From Acinetobacter higginsii (GTDB lineage Bacteria > Pseudomonadota > Gammaproteobacteria > Pseudomonadales > Moraxellaceae), in NCBI RefSeq assembly GCF_000369525.1, contig NZ_KB850072.1, positions 1,548,760 through 1,612,759 of the forward strand: a stretch of 64,000 bases of DNA, in the 5' to 3' direction. This document shows, one piece after another, positions 25,447 to 34,335 of this stretch. Position 1 is the first letter of the stretch. Each line of letters starts with the position of its first letter. Under the pieces are notes generated by a model. That model worked only from the letters and a program-made list of their open reading frames with translations. It was not told the DNA's origin and ran no database searches. Position numbers and translations under genes: made by a program.

Positions 25447-26595
25447 TTAAGCTTTACCGATAATGCCACGCGCCACGATTTCTTTCATGATTTCGTTGGT
25501 TCCGCCATAAATACGCTGAATGCGCGCATCAACAAAGAAGCGTGAAATTGGATATTCAGTCATATAGCCGTAGCCACCAAATAATTGCAGCAAGTTATCA
25601 GCCACTTTCATTTGCATATCAGTACTAAAGCTCTTCAAGGCTGCGGCCGTTTCTACATCCAGTTTACCTTCATTATATAAAGCCACGTTTTGATTATAGA
25701 AAGCGGCTGTTGCCAACTCATCAATCTTTGCTTGCGCCAATACAAAACGTGTATTTTGGAATTGTGAAATTGCCTGACCAAAGGCTTGCCGTTCTTTTAC
25801 ATATGCTGTTGCTAAATCAATTGCACCACGGATTGCACCCAATGCAGTTGAAGCAATCGCGGTACGTTCACGCGGAAGCTCTTGCATCAAGTAAGCAAAA
25901 CCTTGCCCTGCTTGACCCAACAATTGATCTTTCGGTACTTTGACATTATCAAAGAATAATTCTGAGGTGTCTTGTGAATGCAAACCAATTTTGTCGAGGT
26001 TAGTGCCCTTTTTAAAGCCTTCCAGATGCGTATCCACCAACATCAGTGACACACCTTTGGCACGCGCTTGGGGATCAGTTTTCACGGCAAGTACCACCAA
26101 ATCAGCATGTTGACCGTTTGAAATAAAGGTTTTCGAGCCATTTAACACATAGTGATCATCTTGCAAAATGGCACTGGTACGCATCGCCTGTAAATCTGAG
26201 CCAGCACCTGGTTCTGTCATGCCAATAGCACCGACCACTTCACCCGATACCATTTTTGGCAACCAGTACTGTTTTTGTTCTTCTGTTGCAATGTGCTGGA
26301 TATACGGCGCCGCAATTTCAGAGTGACATGAAATCGCGGTTGATAATGCACAGTAGCCCGCACGTGCAGACTCTTCAACCAACATCAATGAATAATGGGT
26401 TGGCACACCATAACCGCCATATTCTTCTGGGACATCAACACACAAGAATCCATTTTCGCCCAATTCGTTCCATACAGAACGCGGCATGATCCCTTCACGT
26501 TCCCATTGCTCATAATGCGGTGCAATCTGCTCGCTCATAAAGCGTTTAAAGTTATCGCGGAAGAGTTCCAAATCTGAATCGTAAGCTAACATCAT
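25447..26595 (-). CDS. Acyl-CoA dehydrogenase
   Basis: A 382-residue flavoprotein that introduces a 2,3-double bond into acyl-CoA. The family signatures GAIGMTEPGAGSDLQAM (about 122-138) and the C-terminal QLFGGYGYMTEYPISRFFVDARIQ...GGTNEIMKEIVAR are intact. The catalytic base would be the Glu of the GGTNEI region neighbourhood or its medium-chain equivalent. AAAGGA precedes the double ATG start. Chain-length specificity cannot be assigned. It stands alone, so it is not obviously part of one beta-oxidation operon. Confidence 0.9.
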   Translation of the reverse strand: MMLAYDSDLELFRDNFKRFMSEQIAPHYEQWEREGIMPRSVWNELGENGFLCVDVPEEYGGYGVPTHYSLMLVEESARAGYCALSTAISCHSEIAAPYIQHIATEEQKQYWLPKMVSGEVVGAIGMTEPGAGSDLQAMRTSAILQDDHYVLNGSKTFISNGQHADLVVLAVKTDPQARAKGVSLMLVDTHLEGFKKGTNLDKIGLHSQDTSELFFDNVKVPKDQLLGQAGQGFAYLMQELPRERTAIASTALGAIRGAIDLATAYVKERQAFGQAISQFQNTRFVLAQAKIDELATAAFYNQNVALYNEGKLDVETAAALKSFSTDMQMKVADNLLQLFGGYGYMTEYPISRFFVDARIQRIYGGTNEIMKEIVARGIIGKA

Positions 26596-26839
26596 TATTT
26601 CCTTTCGCTTTCATTGTTCTTAAAAATTCGTTCGCAGTCATGCTAATAACTTTTAGATAGGTTGTCATGTCCCGTTTACATCAAATCACTAGACTGATTC
26701 GGTCAATAATTTTGTTTGCATCGCCGATCTTTAGATCACAGTTGCTTATCGATTAAACAGCTTGTTGGTTTTTTTATGCTACGCCGCCCAGTTTTATGTC
26801 ATATTCATTTTATTCTTTGTAACAATCTTCAATACGACC

Positions 26840-27835
26840 ATGAACACAAAACGTAATATCTATAAAACCGCAGAACATCCATTTGCTCAGTATGTTCGTA
26901 TTTTAGGTAAGGGCAAAACTGGTTCCCGTTCGCTCAGTTATGAAGAAGCCTATCAAGCCTTTAGCATGATTTTAAAAGATGAAGTCTTGGATGTGCAGTT
27001 GGGTGCATTCTTAATGTTACTCCGTGTTAAAGAAGAATCTGTCGATGAATTGGCGGGTTTTGTCCAAGCCACGCGTGATCAACTCAGTTTTCAGCCACTT
27101 GAGGTCGATCTTGACTGGTCCTCTTATGCAGGCAAACGTAAGCACTATCCGTGGTTCTTATTGGCAGCGCTGACTTTAGCGCATCATGGTTACAAGATTG
27201 TGATGCATGGCGCATCGGGTCATACCATTAACCGTGTCTATACCGAACAAGTTTTACAGTTCTTGGGCTATTCAATTTGTCAAAATGAACAAGATGTCCG
27301 TGAGCAACTGAAACAGCACAATTTTGCTTATCTTCCTCTTGAAGCCATCTCACCAATTTTAAGTGAATTGATCTCACTAAGAAATGTGATGGGCCTACGT
27401 TCTCCGATTCACACCTTGGCACGTTTGATTAATCCATTTAATGCCAAAGCGACCTTACAAGCGATCTTCCACCCTGCTTATCGAACTTCACATCAACAGA
27501 CAGCGTTCCGCTTGGGTTATCAAAACAGTGCTGTGATTAAAGGTGAAGGGGGTGAGTTTGAACGTAATCCTGATGCCAAAACGTTAATTTGTGGGATTCA
27601 AAATGGTGAGTTGTACGAACATGAATTGCCAAAGTTAACACCTGATCGTAGCCCAATTGAAGAAGAGCTTGATTTAGCTGTGTTTAAAGCGGTTTGGTTG
27701 GGCGAACATACGCATGAATATGGCGAATTGGCAATCGTCGAAACGATGGGAATCGCGTTGTATACCATGGGTGTAGTCAATAACTATGATGATGCAATGG
27801 AAAAAGCGAAAGAATTGTGGAAGAGTCATTTCTAA
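26840..27835 (+). CDS. ybiB: YbiB-type glycosyltransferase family 3 protein
   Basis: A 331-residue protein related to anthranilate phosphoribosyltransferase (TrpD). An N-terminal helical domain (about 10-75) and an alpha/beta body with HGASGHTINRVYTEQVLQFLG follow the TrpD fold, but the motifs are those of YbiB, which binds nucleic acid in E. coli rather than acting in tryptophan synthesis. I start it at ATG 26840. The frame runs upstream to a TTG at 26762, giving a hydrophobic leader that looks spurious. Confidence 0.82.
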   Translation: MNTKRNIYKTAEHPFAQYVRILGKGKTGSRSLSYEEAYQAFSMILKDEVLDVQLGAFLMLLRVKEESVDELAGFVQATRDQLSFQPLEVDLDWSSYAGKRKHYPWFLLAALTLAHHGYKIVMHGASGHTINRVYTEQVLQFLGYSICQNEQDVREQLKQHNFAYLPLEAISPILSELISLRNVMGLRSPIHTLARLINPFNAKATLQAIFHPAYRTSHQQTAFRLGYQNSAVIKGEGGEFERNPDAKTLICGIQNGELYEHELPKLTPDRSPIEEELDLAVFKAVWLGEHTHEYGELAIVETMGIALYTMGVVNNYDDAMEKAKELWKSHF

Positions 27836-27840
27836 TCAAA

Positions 27841-27879
27841 AAATAACCCGAGATTATTTATATAACCTTGGGTTATTTG
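27841..27879. terminator. Terminator between convergent genes
   Basis: AAATAACCC (27841-27849) pairs with GGGTTATTT (27870-27878), extendable with G-U pairs to 12 bp. Confidence 0.7.
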
Positions 27880-27908
27880 CTAAATATAAAAATTGATAAA
27901 ATTAGAGT

Positions 27909-28268
27909 TTATTCACTTATTATAAAATCATAAGTTTCACTTAACTCATCATCACCTTTTCCATAAAAACCTGTAGAAATTTCAATTGAATATTTTCCAG
28001 AGTATTTCGGAGTACCTTTTATATTGATATTATTATACCCATCTAGCTCATTGCTAGGCTCAATCACAACACCAATATCATTTGGAAGGTTTGTTTTTAG
28101 ATGAAAATATTTATCCACAACTTTACCCCCTGTAATTATTAAACTCTGCTGATATAGTTCCCCTACTCTAGCATTAGGCAACTCGTTAGGCTCTATTTTA
28201 TACCCTTTACTAAAACCAACCAAAATATTAATAAAAATGAGGACGTAAAAAACACCTTCCTTCATCAT
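27909..28268 (-). CDS. Exported Ig-like protein, candidate second immunity protein
   Basis: A 119-residue exported protein. Residues 1-18 are a hydrophobic signal sequence, and the rest fits one Ig/cadherin-like beta-sandwich. It shares with its neighbour at 28318 an ARVG..Y start, a TN...G.V middle and an IKGTPK.SG.Y.I.IS closing strand pair, so the two are paralogues. It is the last gene of the reverse-strand vgrG-effector cluster. Immunity function is inferred only from position and localisation. AT-rich, as are its neighbours. Confidence 0.7.
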   Translation of the reverse strand: MMKEGVFYVLIFINILVGFSKGYKIEPNELPNARVGELYQQSLIITGGKVVDKYFHLKTNLPNDIGVVIEPSNELDGYNNINIKGTPKYSGKYSIEISTGFYGKGDDELSETYDFIISE

Positions 28269-28317
28269 CTACTTACCAATCGATTCAATCATCACATCAT
28301 TCTTATACATAGTTCTT

Positions 28318-28677
28318 CTAATCCTCAACTTTTAGAACAAAATCCTTATTAAAATCTTCCAGCCCATCCCTAACAGTGCCAGAAATATTTATCTTATAAA
28401 CCCCAGATCTTTTGGGTGTACCTTTAATTATTGTTAAAGCATGAGGGGCAAACTCTTTTTCACCTTGGTCTGATGAAACGATCAGACCACTCTTTTGATC
28501 GATATTTGACTGTACAAGAAAAGTATCCTCAATAACACGATATTCCTTCATTTTTATTTCTGCAAAATAAGGACTTCCAACTTTTGCTACTGGAATTTCT
28601 TTTGTCAAAAACACATCATTGTTTACATTAGAACAACCTAATAAAAATAAAAATGTTAGTGCCACAAATTTTTTCAT
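28318..28677 (-). CDS. Ig-like lipoprotein, candidate immunity protein
   Basis: A 119-residue lipoprotein: the signal peptide ends in the lipobox LLGC with the lipidated Cys at residue 15. A single Ig-like domain is implied by VAKVGSPYFAEI and the terminal IKGTPKRSGVYKINISG strands. Its start codon directly abuts the effector stop codon, the usual arrangement for effector-immunity pairs. A periplasmic, membrane-anchored immunity protein would imply a periplasmic target for the effector. No homologue is recognised by name. Confidence 0.75.
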   Translation of the reverse strand: MKKFVALTFLFLLGCSNVNNDVFLTKEIPVAKVGSPYFAEIKMKEYRVIEDTFLVQSNIDQKSGLIVSSDQGEKEFAPHALTIIKGTPKRSGVYKINISGTVRDGLEDFNKDFVLKVED

Positions 28678-29955
28678 CTATTTTAACTCTCTTTTTACAA
28701 CAATAACGGCCCAAATAAAACGACTCAAAGTTTTTAAGCTAACAGATTTAATTCTATCCTGCTTACCCCAGTTAAAACATGTAGCATTAACGATAGTATC
28801 ATCAGAGGTAAGTTTATTAACAACCCCTGAGTCTGTCTTTAAATCTGAATTAATTACGATATAATGTGAAGGGCCTATTGCTACAGAAGGTAGATCTGAA
28901 CCACCTTGTGTTATCGCTCCAACAGTTAACAAAACGTAATAATAATCTTGTGATGGATAAGATGAAAGACTTCTCAAGACATCAAGCCAATTAACATTTC
29001 TTGGAACCTTTTGGCGAATAAAACTTTGGTATAAAGGAACACTATATCCTATCGAAGAAAACCAATTTTTTATTTCATCTGGCATTGTAAATGCTGTTAA
29101 ACCATTTAGCTTATCTGCTATCCACCCAACTGCTTCTGCTTGATTGTACTTTGTAACCGAATTAGAGCTATCTCTTAAACTTCCCATTGTAATCCAGTCA
29201 ACGGCAGATATTCTTGCAACCTCTTTATCATCATAAAAATTATGAACAAGGCGTGCACCATTTAGATCAGGTTTTATATTTAACCTTCCAATTAAAACTT
29301 CTCCTTTTTCCCATAAAGCCTTAACAATTTTTTTATAAATTTCTTTATTACTATTTAATACACAATAAAAAAAAGCAGCCGGACCACATAAATAAGTAAA
29401 TCTTTGATCAGGATAAGGTTCTTTTAAACGGCTAAATAGACTTGCTTCTACTGCCTCTTTTGTAAAAGGGTCTTTTTTAGAACCTGGCGGATGCTCCACT
29501 GAAACAAATATTGGGGTTGTAGAAATATTAACTACAACAGTATTTGGATTTTTGGGCTGTACAACCTTAGTTGCATCATTTTTTTCAGAATATTTAACAA
29601 TATCTAACTTAACATTTCCTACAATACTTTTTTCAAACTCTTCAACCATATTATTTACGTAATAATTTTTTATTACATGGTTCCAATTTCCACCATTATC
29701 TGACCTATAAAGATTAAAAATTAAAACATAATCTTTCAAAACTTCAACTCTTGAACGATTATTTTTCAAAGTTATCATTGCAGTCCTAAAATTAGAACCA
29801 GATTTTTTAAAAAGATACTTAACATTATAATCAGAGTTTTTATATTTTTGATTTACAGTATCAAATATAGATAAAGTATAGCTTAATTTAGTAATATCCA
29901 CTTCAGTTTTTAACTTCACATATGGAAGATACTCTTTTATATTATTGCTCAACAT
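28678..29955 (-). CDS. VgrG-linked candidate T6SS effector with papain-like motif
   Basis: A 425-residue protein without signal peptide or membrane helix. Residues 186-200 read RFTYLCGPAAFFYCV, a CGPAA nucleophile motif like papain-fold and C39-type peptidases or amidases (Cys190). DWITMGSLRDSSN (253-265) and GPSHYIVI (His364) followed by NWG (Asn395) supply the other conserved blocks. The N-terminal ~150 residues look like a separate loading domain. Its ATG overlaps the last 14 bases of the vgrG extension frame, and Ig-like lipoproteins follow. Toxicity and catalysis are inferred. Confidence 0.75.
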   Translation of the reverse strand: MLSNNIKEYLPYVKLKTEVDITKLSYTLSIFDTVNQKYKNSDYNVKYLFKKSGSNFRTAMITLKNNRSRVEVLKDYVLIFNLYRSDNGGNWNHVIKNYYVNNMVEEFEKSIVGNVKLDIVKYSEKNDATKVVQPKNPNTVVVNISTTPIFVSVEHPPGSKKDPFTKEAVEASLFSRLKEPYPDQRFTYLCGPAAFFYCVLNSNKEIYKKIVKALWEKGEVLIGRLNIKPDLNGARLVHNFYDDKEVARISAVDWITMGSLRDSSNSVTKYNQAEAVGWIADKLNGLTAFTMPDEIKNWFSSIGYSVPLYQSFIRQKVPRNVNWLDVLRSLSSYPSQDYYYVLLTVGAITQGGSDLPSVAIGPSHYIVINSDLKTDSGVVNKLTSDDTIVNATCFNWGKQDRIKSVSLKTLSRFIWAVIVVKRELK

Positions 29956-32705
29956 CTAACTCCTTATCCAAGAAAACATGAATTGATACATCTTCTTTTT
30001 GTATGGTTCTTATTTCATTGGTAAAACCATTGAAATCAGTTATACCTTCAGCCGTTTTCCCAGAATCCAAAAAAGCAATATATTTTTTATTTATCAAAGG
30101 ATTACCACCATCATCCAGCATTTGGTATTTTAAGCTATATTGATTTTTTCACCAATTTTAGGTAGTGAATATTTTGGTATAGCTAGCTTACTTCCACCCA
30201 TAAACAAATGCTGCCCCGCCTTCACCTCAAACTTACCACCTGTGGTTGGAAAAATACCTGAACCATTCAGCTTGATCTGAGAGCCACCCGCAGTAATCAC
30301 AATCTCTTTCGAGCTGGTAATCTCAATACGGTCTTCGGTCGAGATAATCTGAATACCCTGCTTGGCAAGTAAATCCATGCCATCCGACTGGGCATGAGCT
30401 TCAAACTTCCCTTTTGCAGCAACCTGCTTGATCCCACCTTGCGCTGCAAACAGACTGATTCGGTTTTGAGCATGTGTAATCAGGTTTTTTTGTGTGCTGA
30501 GATTAATACTGTCGCCCGCAAACTGATTAATCTGCCCATCTGCCGATAAATGAATATCTTCATTGCTACTTAGACCAATACCTTCAGGAGAATTGAGTAA
30601 TAGGACAGCCTTGTTAAATTTGGCAATATTAGACTCCAGCAATTCAAAAAATGCTTTTAGCTGTTCAATTGACTCAATGTCATCAGTCTGCTGATTCTTA
30701 GCAACTTCGCTCAGTGCCTTGGCATTGTTTTGATTACCTTCCAACTGCTGTTTAGCAACTTGTGCATCCAGATGTTCGCCTTGCGCCTGATCCTGTTTAT
30801 GTGTGGATAAGAGAAGACCTTCGCCAGCACGGACTGCACCCCATTGGTCGGTGCGCAGCTCAAAACCTTCGCCTCGATCTTCACTTTCAGCTGTTGCTTT
30901 AGGGTGGCTGAGTTTGCCGAGGTTGAGTTGGCTAGCTGCATGGCTGCTCTGGAGCTGGGCACTGATCTGACCTGTGGTGTCATCAAAGCGCAGTTGGTTA
31001 AAACCTTCACCCTGATATTCTTTCGATTTGATTCCTGCCAGTTTCTTGGTATCTGGCAGCAGCTTGCCCGCATTATCAAACTTGGTTGGGCTACGATGGC
31101 CTTCATGAATTCTTCCCACCACAAACGGACGGTCAATATTGCCATCAAAGAAGTCGATCACCACGATTTCATCAATACGTGGCAAGAATCGTGCACCATA
31201 GCCTTCACCTGCCCAAGGCGTGAGTACATCGACCCACGCTGAATCGGTGTCGTTGTCATTAGCACCTGCACCACCATCGTGGCTATGGTCGTCATTACGG
31301 GTGAATAGAAAACGAACTTTAATTCGTCCCCATTCATCGACATAGATTTCTTCACCGCTTGGCCCAACTACTTTGGCACGTTGTGGTGAGGCAGTTGGAC
31401 GGTGTTGTAATGGGTTAAATTCAGGAACGGTTTTGATATTGCGGCGTTGTAGAATCAGCTGGTTGGCTTGGCGTTCTTCATTATTAGATTGAGTCGGTTG
31501 CCAGTTGCTTTGGGCCAATAGTTGGTTGATCTGTTGATGTAAATCTTTAGGCAAATTATTTTGGTTATAGAAGTTTTTCCCGTAATCAGGAATTCTTTAT
31601 CGCTGCCATCATGCTGATCTATTTCAGGATGTTCAGCCAGTTCAAACCAGTAACCGACATGGGTATCGCGGACTGTGCTATGGGCTGTAAATTGTTTGGA
31701 TTGTAAGTCGTAGTATTGACCCAAGTTCCGATTCAGTTTTTCAATTTGAGCATTGCCCGATGGGGTTGCACCATCTTCCCCATTTAAATCTTGCATCCAT
31801 GCCGGTGAAAAGTGCCATGCCTGTTCTAGACCAAGACTGGCATTGTCATATTGTTCACTGTGTTTATGGGTGCTTTGTACACTGCCTGCACCATCTTCTT
31901 GTTCTAGCGCATCGGCTTGCCAGCGTTGTACATGCACGCTGCTCGGTTGTAATGAACGTTGCCCGACCAGACTGGTCATGCTGTCGTATTGTTCGGTGGC
32001 ACTACTACGGTGATAACGAATTGTTCTTCTGTCTAGGGCTTGGTACTGGCTATTGTCGTCAATCAGACGTAGTTTTTGCGGCTGAATCGCGGCACTGCTT
32101 TGCGCGACGGTTCGTTCAGCTTCATCAATGAGCCAGTTAATCGATTCGCTCCGTAGCAAACGCGTCAGGAAGTCGTAGTCACTTTCCAAAGATTGCATGA
32201 TAAAGGGACGAACATCGTAATCTTGGCTCAATCCGCTTAAATCAAGCGTTAAGCTGGAGGCAAATAAGGGACTTTTTTGTTGCCACTCTTTGAAGATGAT
32301 TTCCACCACATCACGCACGCTCTTGTTCATAAACACGCGGCTGTTACGGCGTTGCTTCCACAGTGCAGTTGGATCTTCTAAGGTTAGCTTATATACGGTC
32401 AGGCTACCGTCTGATTGCCCTTGTAAGGCTTGAGTAATAATCCCTGTGACGCGAGTGAGTTGACCTTGATCGGTCACCGTATCAATTGCCGCTTGGCTAC
32501 CAATAAATTGTTTCAGAGGAATGGTCGCATTGGTCGACAGACAGATCAGTTCTGCCTTAAATCTATCATTCAGTTGATGCTGACCATCAATACGTTGTAG
32601 GAAGACTTAAGTATTTAAATTTTGATTGGAAAATTGAATATGTACTGCACGTTTTTGCGCAGTAAGGCCAAGACTCTCTAAGGCTTGAAAGATGTTGTTC
32701 AACAT
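29942..32705 (-). pseudogene. vgrG: vgrG, disrupted type VI secretion spike gene
   Basis: Reading continuously, the reverse strand encodes a whole Acinetobacter-type VgrG: MLNNIFQALESLG at 32705, gp27-like domains, the gp5/OB-fold core (GEEIYVDEWGRIKVRF), a beta-helix with QHLFMGG, and a C-terminal extension ending 29942. Three lesions break it: TAA at codon 33 (32607-32609) where similar proteins have Gln, an apparent loss of one A in the run at 31574-31578, and another at 30144-30149. Each junction restores homologous sequence if one A is added. The largest intact pieces are 31455-32477 and 30130-31554. Homopolymer sequencing error could explain two of the three. Confidence 0.82.
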
Positions 32706-32877
32706 TTTTATAGATTTTTTGCTTAAATTTACGGCATTTTACCGATAGCAACATGCTTCTGTCTACACATTATTGTCTGTTTATGACATTTTTTGTCACT
32801 TTTTTTTTATTACCACCTAAATTAACCTATTTTGATTATGGCCATTTCAAACAATGACCTTCGAACATACACGTAAT
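32706..32877. other. Upstream region of vgrG
   Basis: Short AT-rich stretch with T runs, between the vgrG start and the DUF1315 terminator. It should hold the vgrG promoter; no clear element is identified. Confidence 0.4.
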
Positions 32878-32907
32878 AAAAATGCCCTCAAAATTGAGAG
32901 CATTTTA
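32878..32907 (-). terminator. nadK-DUF1315 terminator
   Basis: On the reverse strand AAAATGC-T-CTC pairs with GAG-G-GCATTTT with one mismatch and a T tail, 17 bases after the DUF1315 stop. Confidence 0.7.
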
Positions 32908-32923
32908 AATATTTCAATTCATT

Positions 32924-33196
32924 TTAAACAAAACGAATCGGTTTAAATTCGGGCTCATGTTTGTGATGATCATCATCACACTCCTCACCGTCTTCTTTAG
33001 TACCACGATCGATATAACCGCTACGCTGTTCTTTTGGTAAATGTTCCATTTCCCATGCATACACTGCTTGCATACAGATTTCACGCTGTTCTTTGGTTAA
33101 TGCAATCCCATTTGGCCATTTGCCAATTTCAACAGCAGTACGAAGGCGCTCAACAATTTCAGGATTTAAAATAGCGAGCATTTGTTCAATATTCAT
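32924..33196 (-). CDS. DUF1315 (YeaC-like) protein
   Basis: A 90-residue cytoplasmic protein. The LNPEIVERLRTAVEIGKWPNG segment (about 10-30) and KEQRSGYIDRG (about 55-65) are typical of DUF1315/YeaC. The His/Asp-rich tail ECDDDHHKHEPEF could bind a divalent metal, which is inference. Its ATG overlaps the nadK stop (ATGA), so the two are translationally coupled. Confidence 0.88.
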   Translation of the reverse strand: MNIEQMLAILNPEIVERLRTAVEIGKWPNGIALTKEQREICMQAVYAWEMEHLPKEQRSGYIDRGTKEDGEECDDDHHKHEPEFKPIRFV

Positions 33197-34137
33197 GAGT
33201 CATCCTGTTGAAAAGATTCAAAATCTTGATTCCACCCCAATTTGGTACGACATGCCATATAGAAATCATAACCTGGTGGATGTAATAAGCTTAGTTTAAA
33301 CGGATGTTTGCGAATATGCACCGTGTCACCGACATTTAATGCAACACTATGTTGACCATCGGCACTGACCATCGGCAAAACACGGTTTTCACGAATGGTA
33401 ATTTTAACTTCACTGTGACCACCCACCACGATCGGTCGTGACGACAACGTATGTGGATGCATCGGCACTAAGGCGATCGCATCCATACTCGGATGCAAGA
33501 TTGGCCCACCACCTGACAATGAATATGCAGTTGAACCCGTTGGCGTTGAAACAATCAAGCCATCACTGTGCTGACGATAGACATATTGTCCATCAATATT
33601 CAGTTCAAAATCGATCATATGAACCGATTTCCCAGAGTGTAAAACCACATCATTCAATGCAATTGCATCATAAATCGTTTCACCATTGGTACGAACTTCC
33701 ATTTCCAACAAGAAACGGCGATCTAGCTGAAATTGACCTTGTAGCACCTGATCAAGTTTAAATATCGCTTCTGCTGGCTTAATATCTGTTAAAAAGCCCA
33801 GTCGACCGCGGTTAATTCCAATTACAGGCGTATTATGTCGAACCAATGCACGTGCAGCATGTAAAAGTGAACCATCACCCCCTACAACTACAACTAAATC
33901 AACCACTTCCCCAAGTAAATTTCGGCTCACTGTCTGCCCATAACTATAAGGCACCAGTTTGGCTGTTTCCTGATCAAAAACGGGGTTTAAACCTAAAGTG
34001 ATCAAATGATCATGAATTAAACATAACGTTTCTACTACAGAATACTTGTCTGGTCGTCCAATTAGACCAATATTTCGAAAGGATTTATGTGAAATTTGCA
34101 CGAATAATTCAGCTCCGTCGCGATTACTGACTATCAT
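33193..34137 (-). CDS. nadK: NAD kinase
   Basis: ATP-dependent NAD kinase that makes NADP. Hallmarks are the GGDGSLLHAAR motif (about 87-97), the NRGRLGFLTD segment and the TPTGSTAYSLSGGGP motif (about 190-204). I start at ATG 34137 (314 residues); an in-frame TTG at 34152 is open but has no better ribosome site. Its last bases overlap the DUF1315 start. It is essential in most bacteria, and the sequence looks intact. Confidence 0.95.
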   Translation of the reverse strand: MIVSNRDGAELFVQISHKSFRNIGLIGRPDKYSVVETLCLIHDHLITLGLNPVFDQETAKLVPYSYGQTVSRNLLGEVVDLVVVVGGDGSLLHAARALVRHNTPVIGINRGRLGFLTDIKPAEAIFKLDQVLQGQFQLDRRFLLEMEVRTNGETIYDAIALNDVVLHSGKSVHMIDFELNIDGQYVYRQHSDGLIVSTPTGSTAYSLSGGGPILHPSMDAIALVPMHPHTLSSRPIVVGGHSEVKITIRENRVLPMVSADGQHSVALNVGDTVHIRKHPFKLSLLHPPGYDFYMACRTKLGWNQDFESFQQDDS

Positions 34138-34335
34138 ATCATTAACAACCAATGTTGCGTTGATGATTGATTAAAAAGTATAAAAATGTCTATCCGTTGT
34201 TTTTTTATACGTTTAATGTCAACGCATTCTTAAAGTTTTTATTGCATGTTGCTATTTATTCACAGTTTTATGATTGCAAAATGACAATAAGCTATCGCAT
34301 CATTACCGACATTGTTTTGGTTTTAACGCAAATCT

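Noticed and set aside
30130..31554. Separate second vgrG gene
   Set aside because: It lacks the N-terminal domains and continues the upstream frame exactly if one A is added, so it is the same broken gene.
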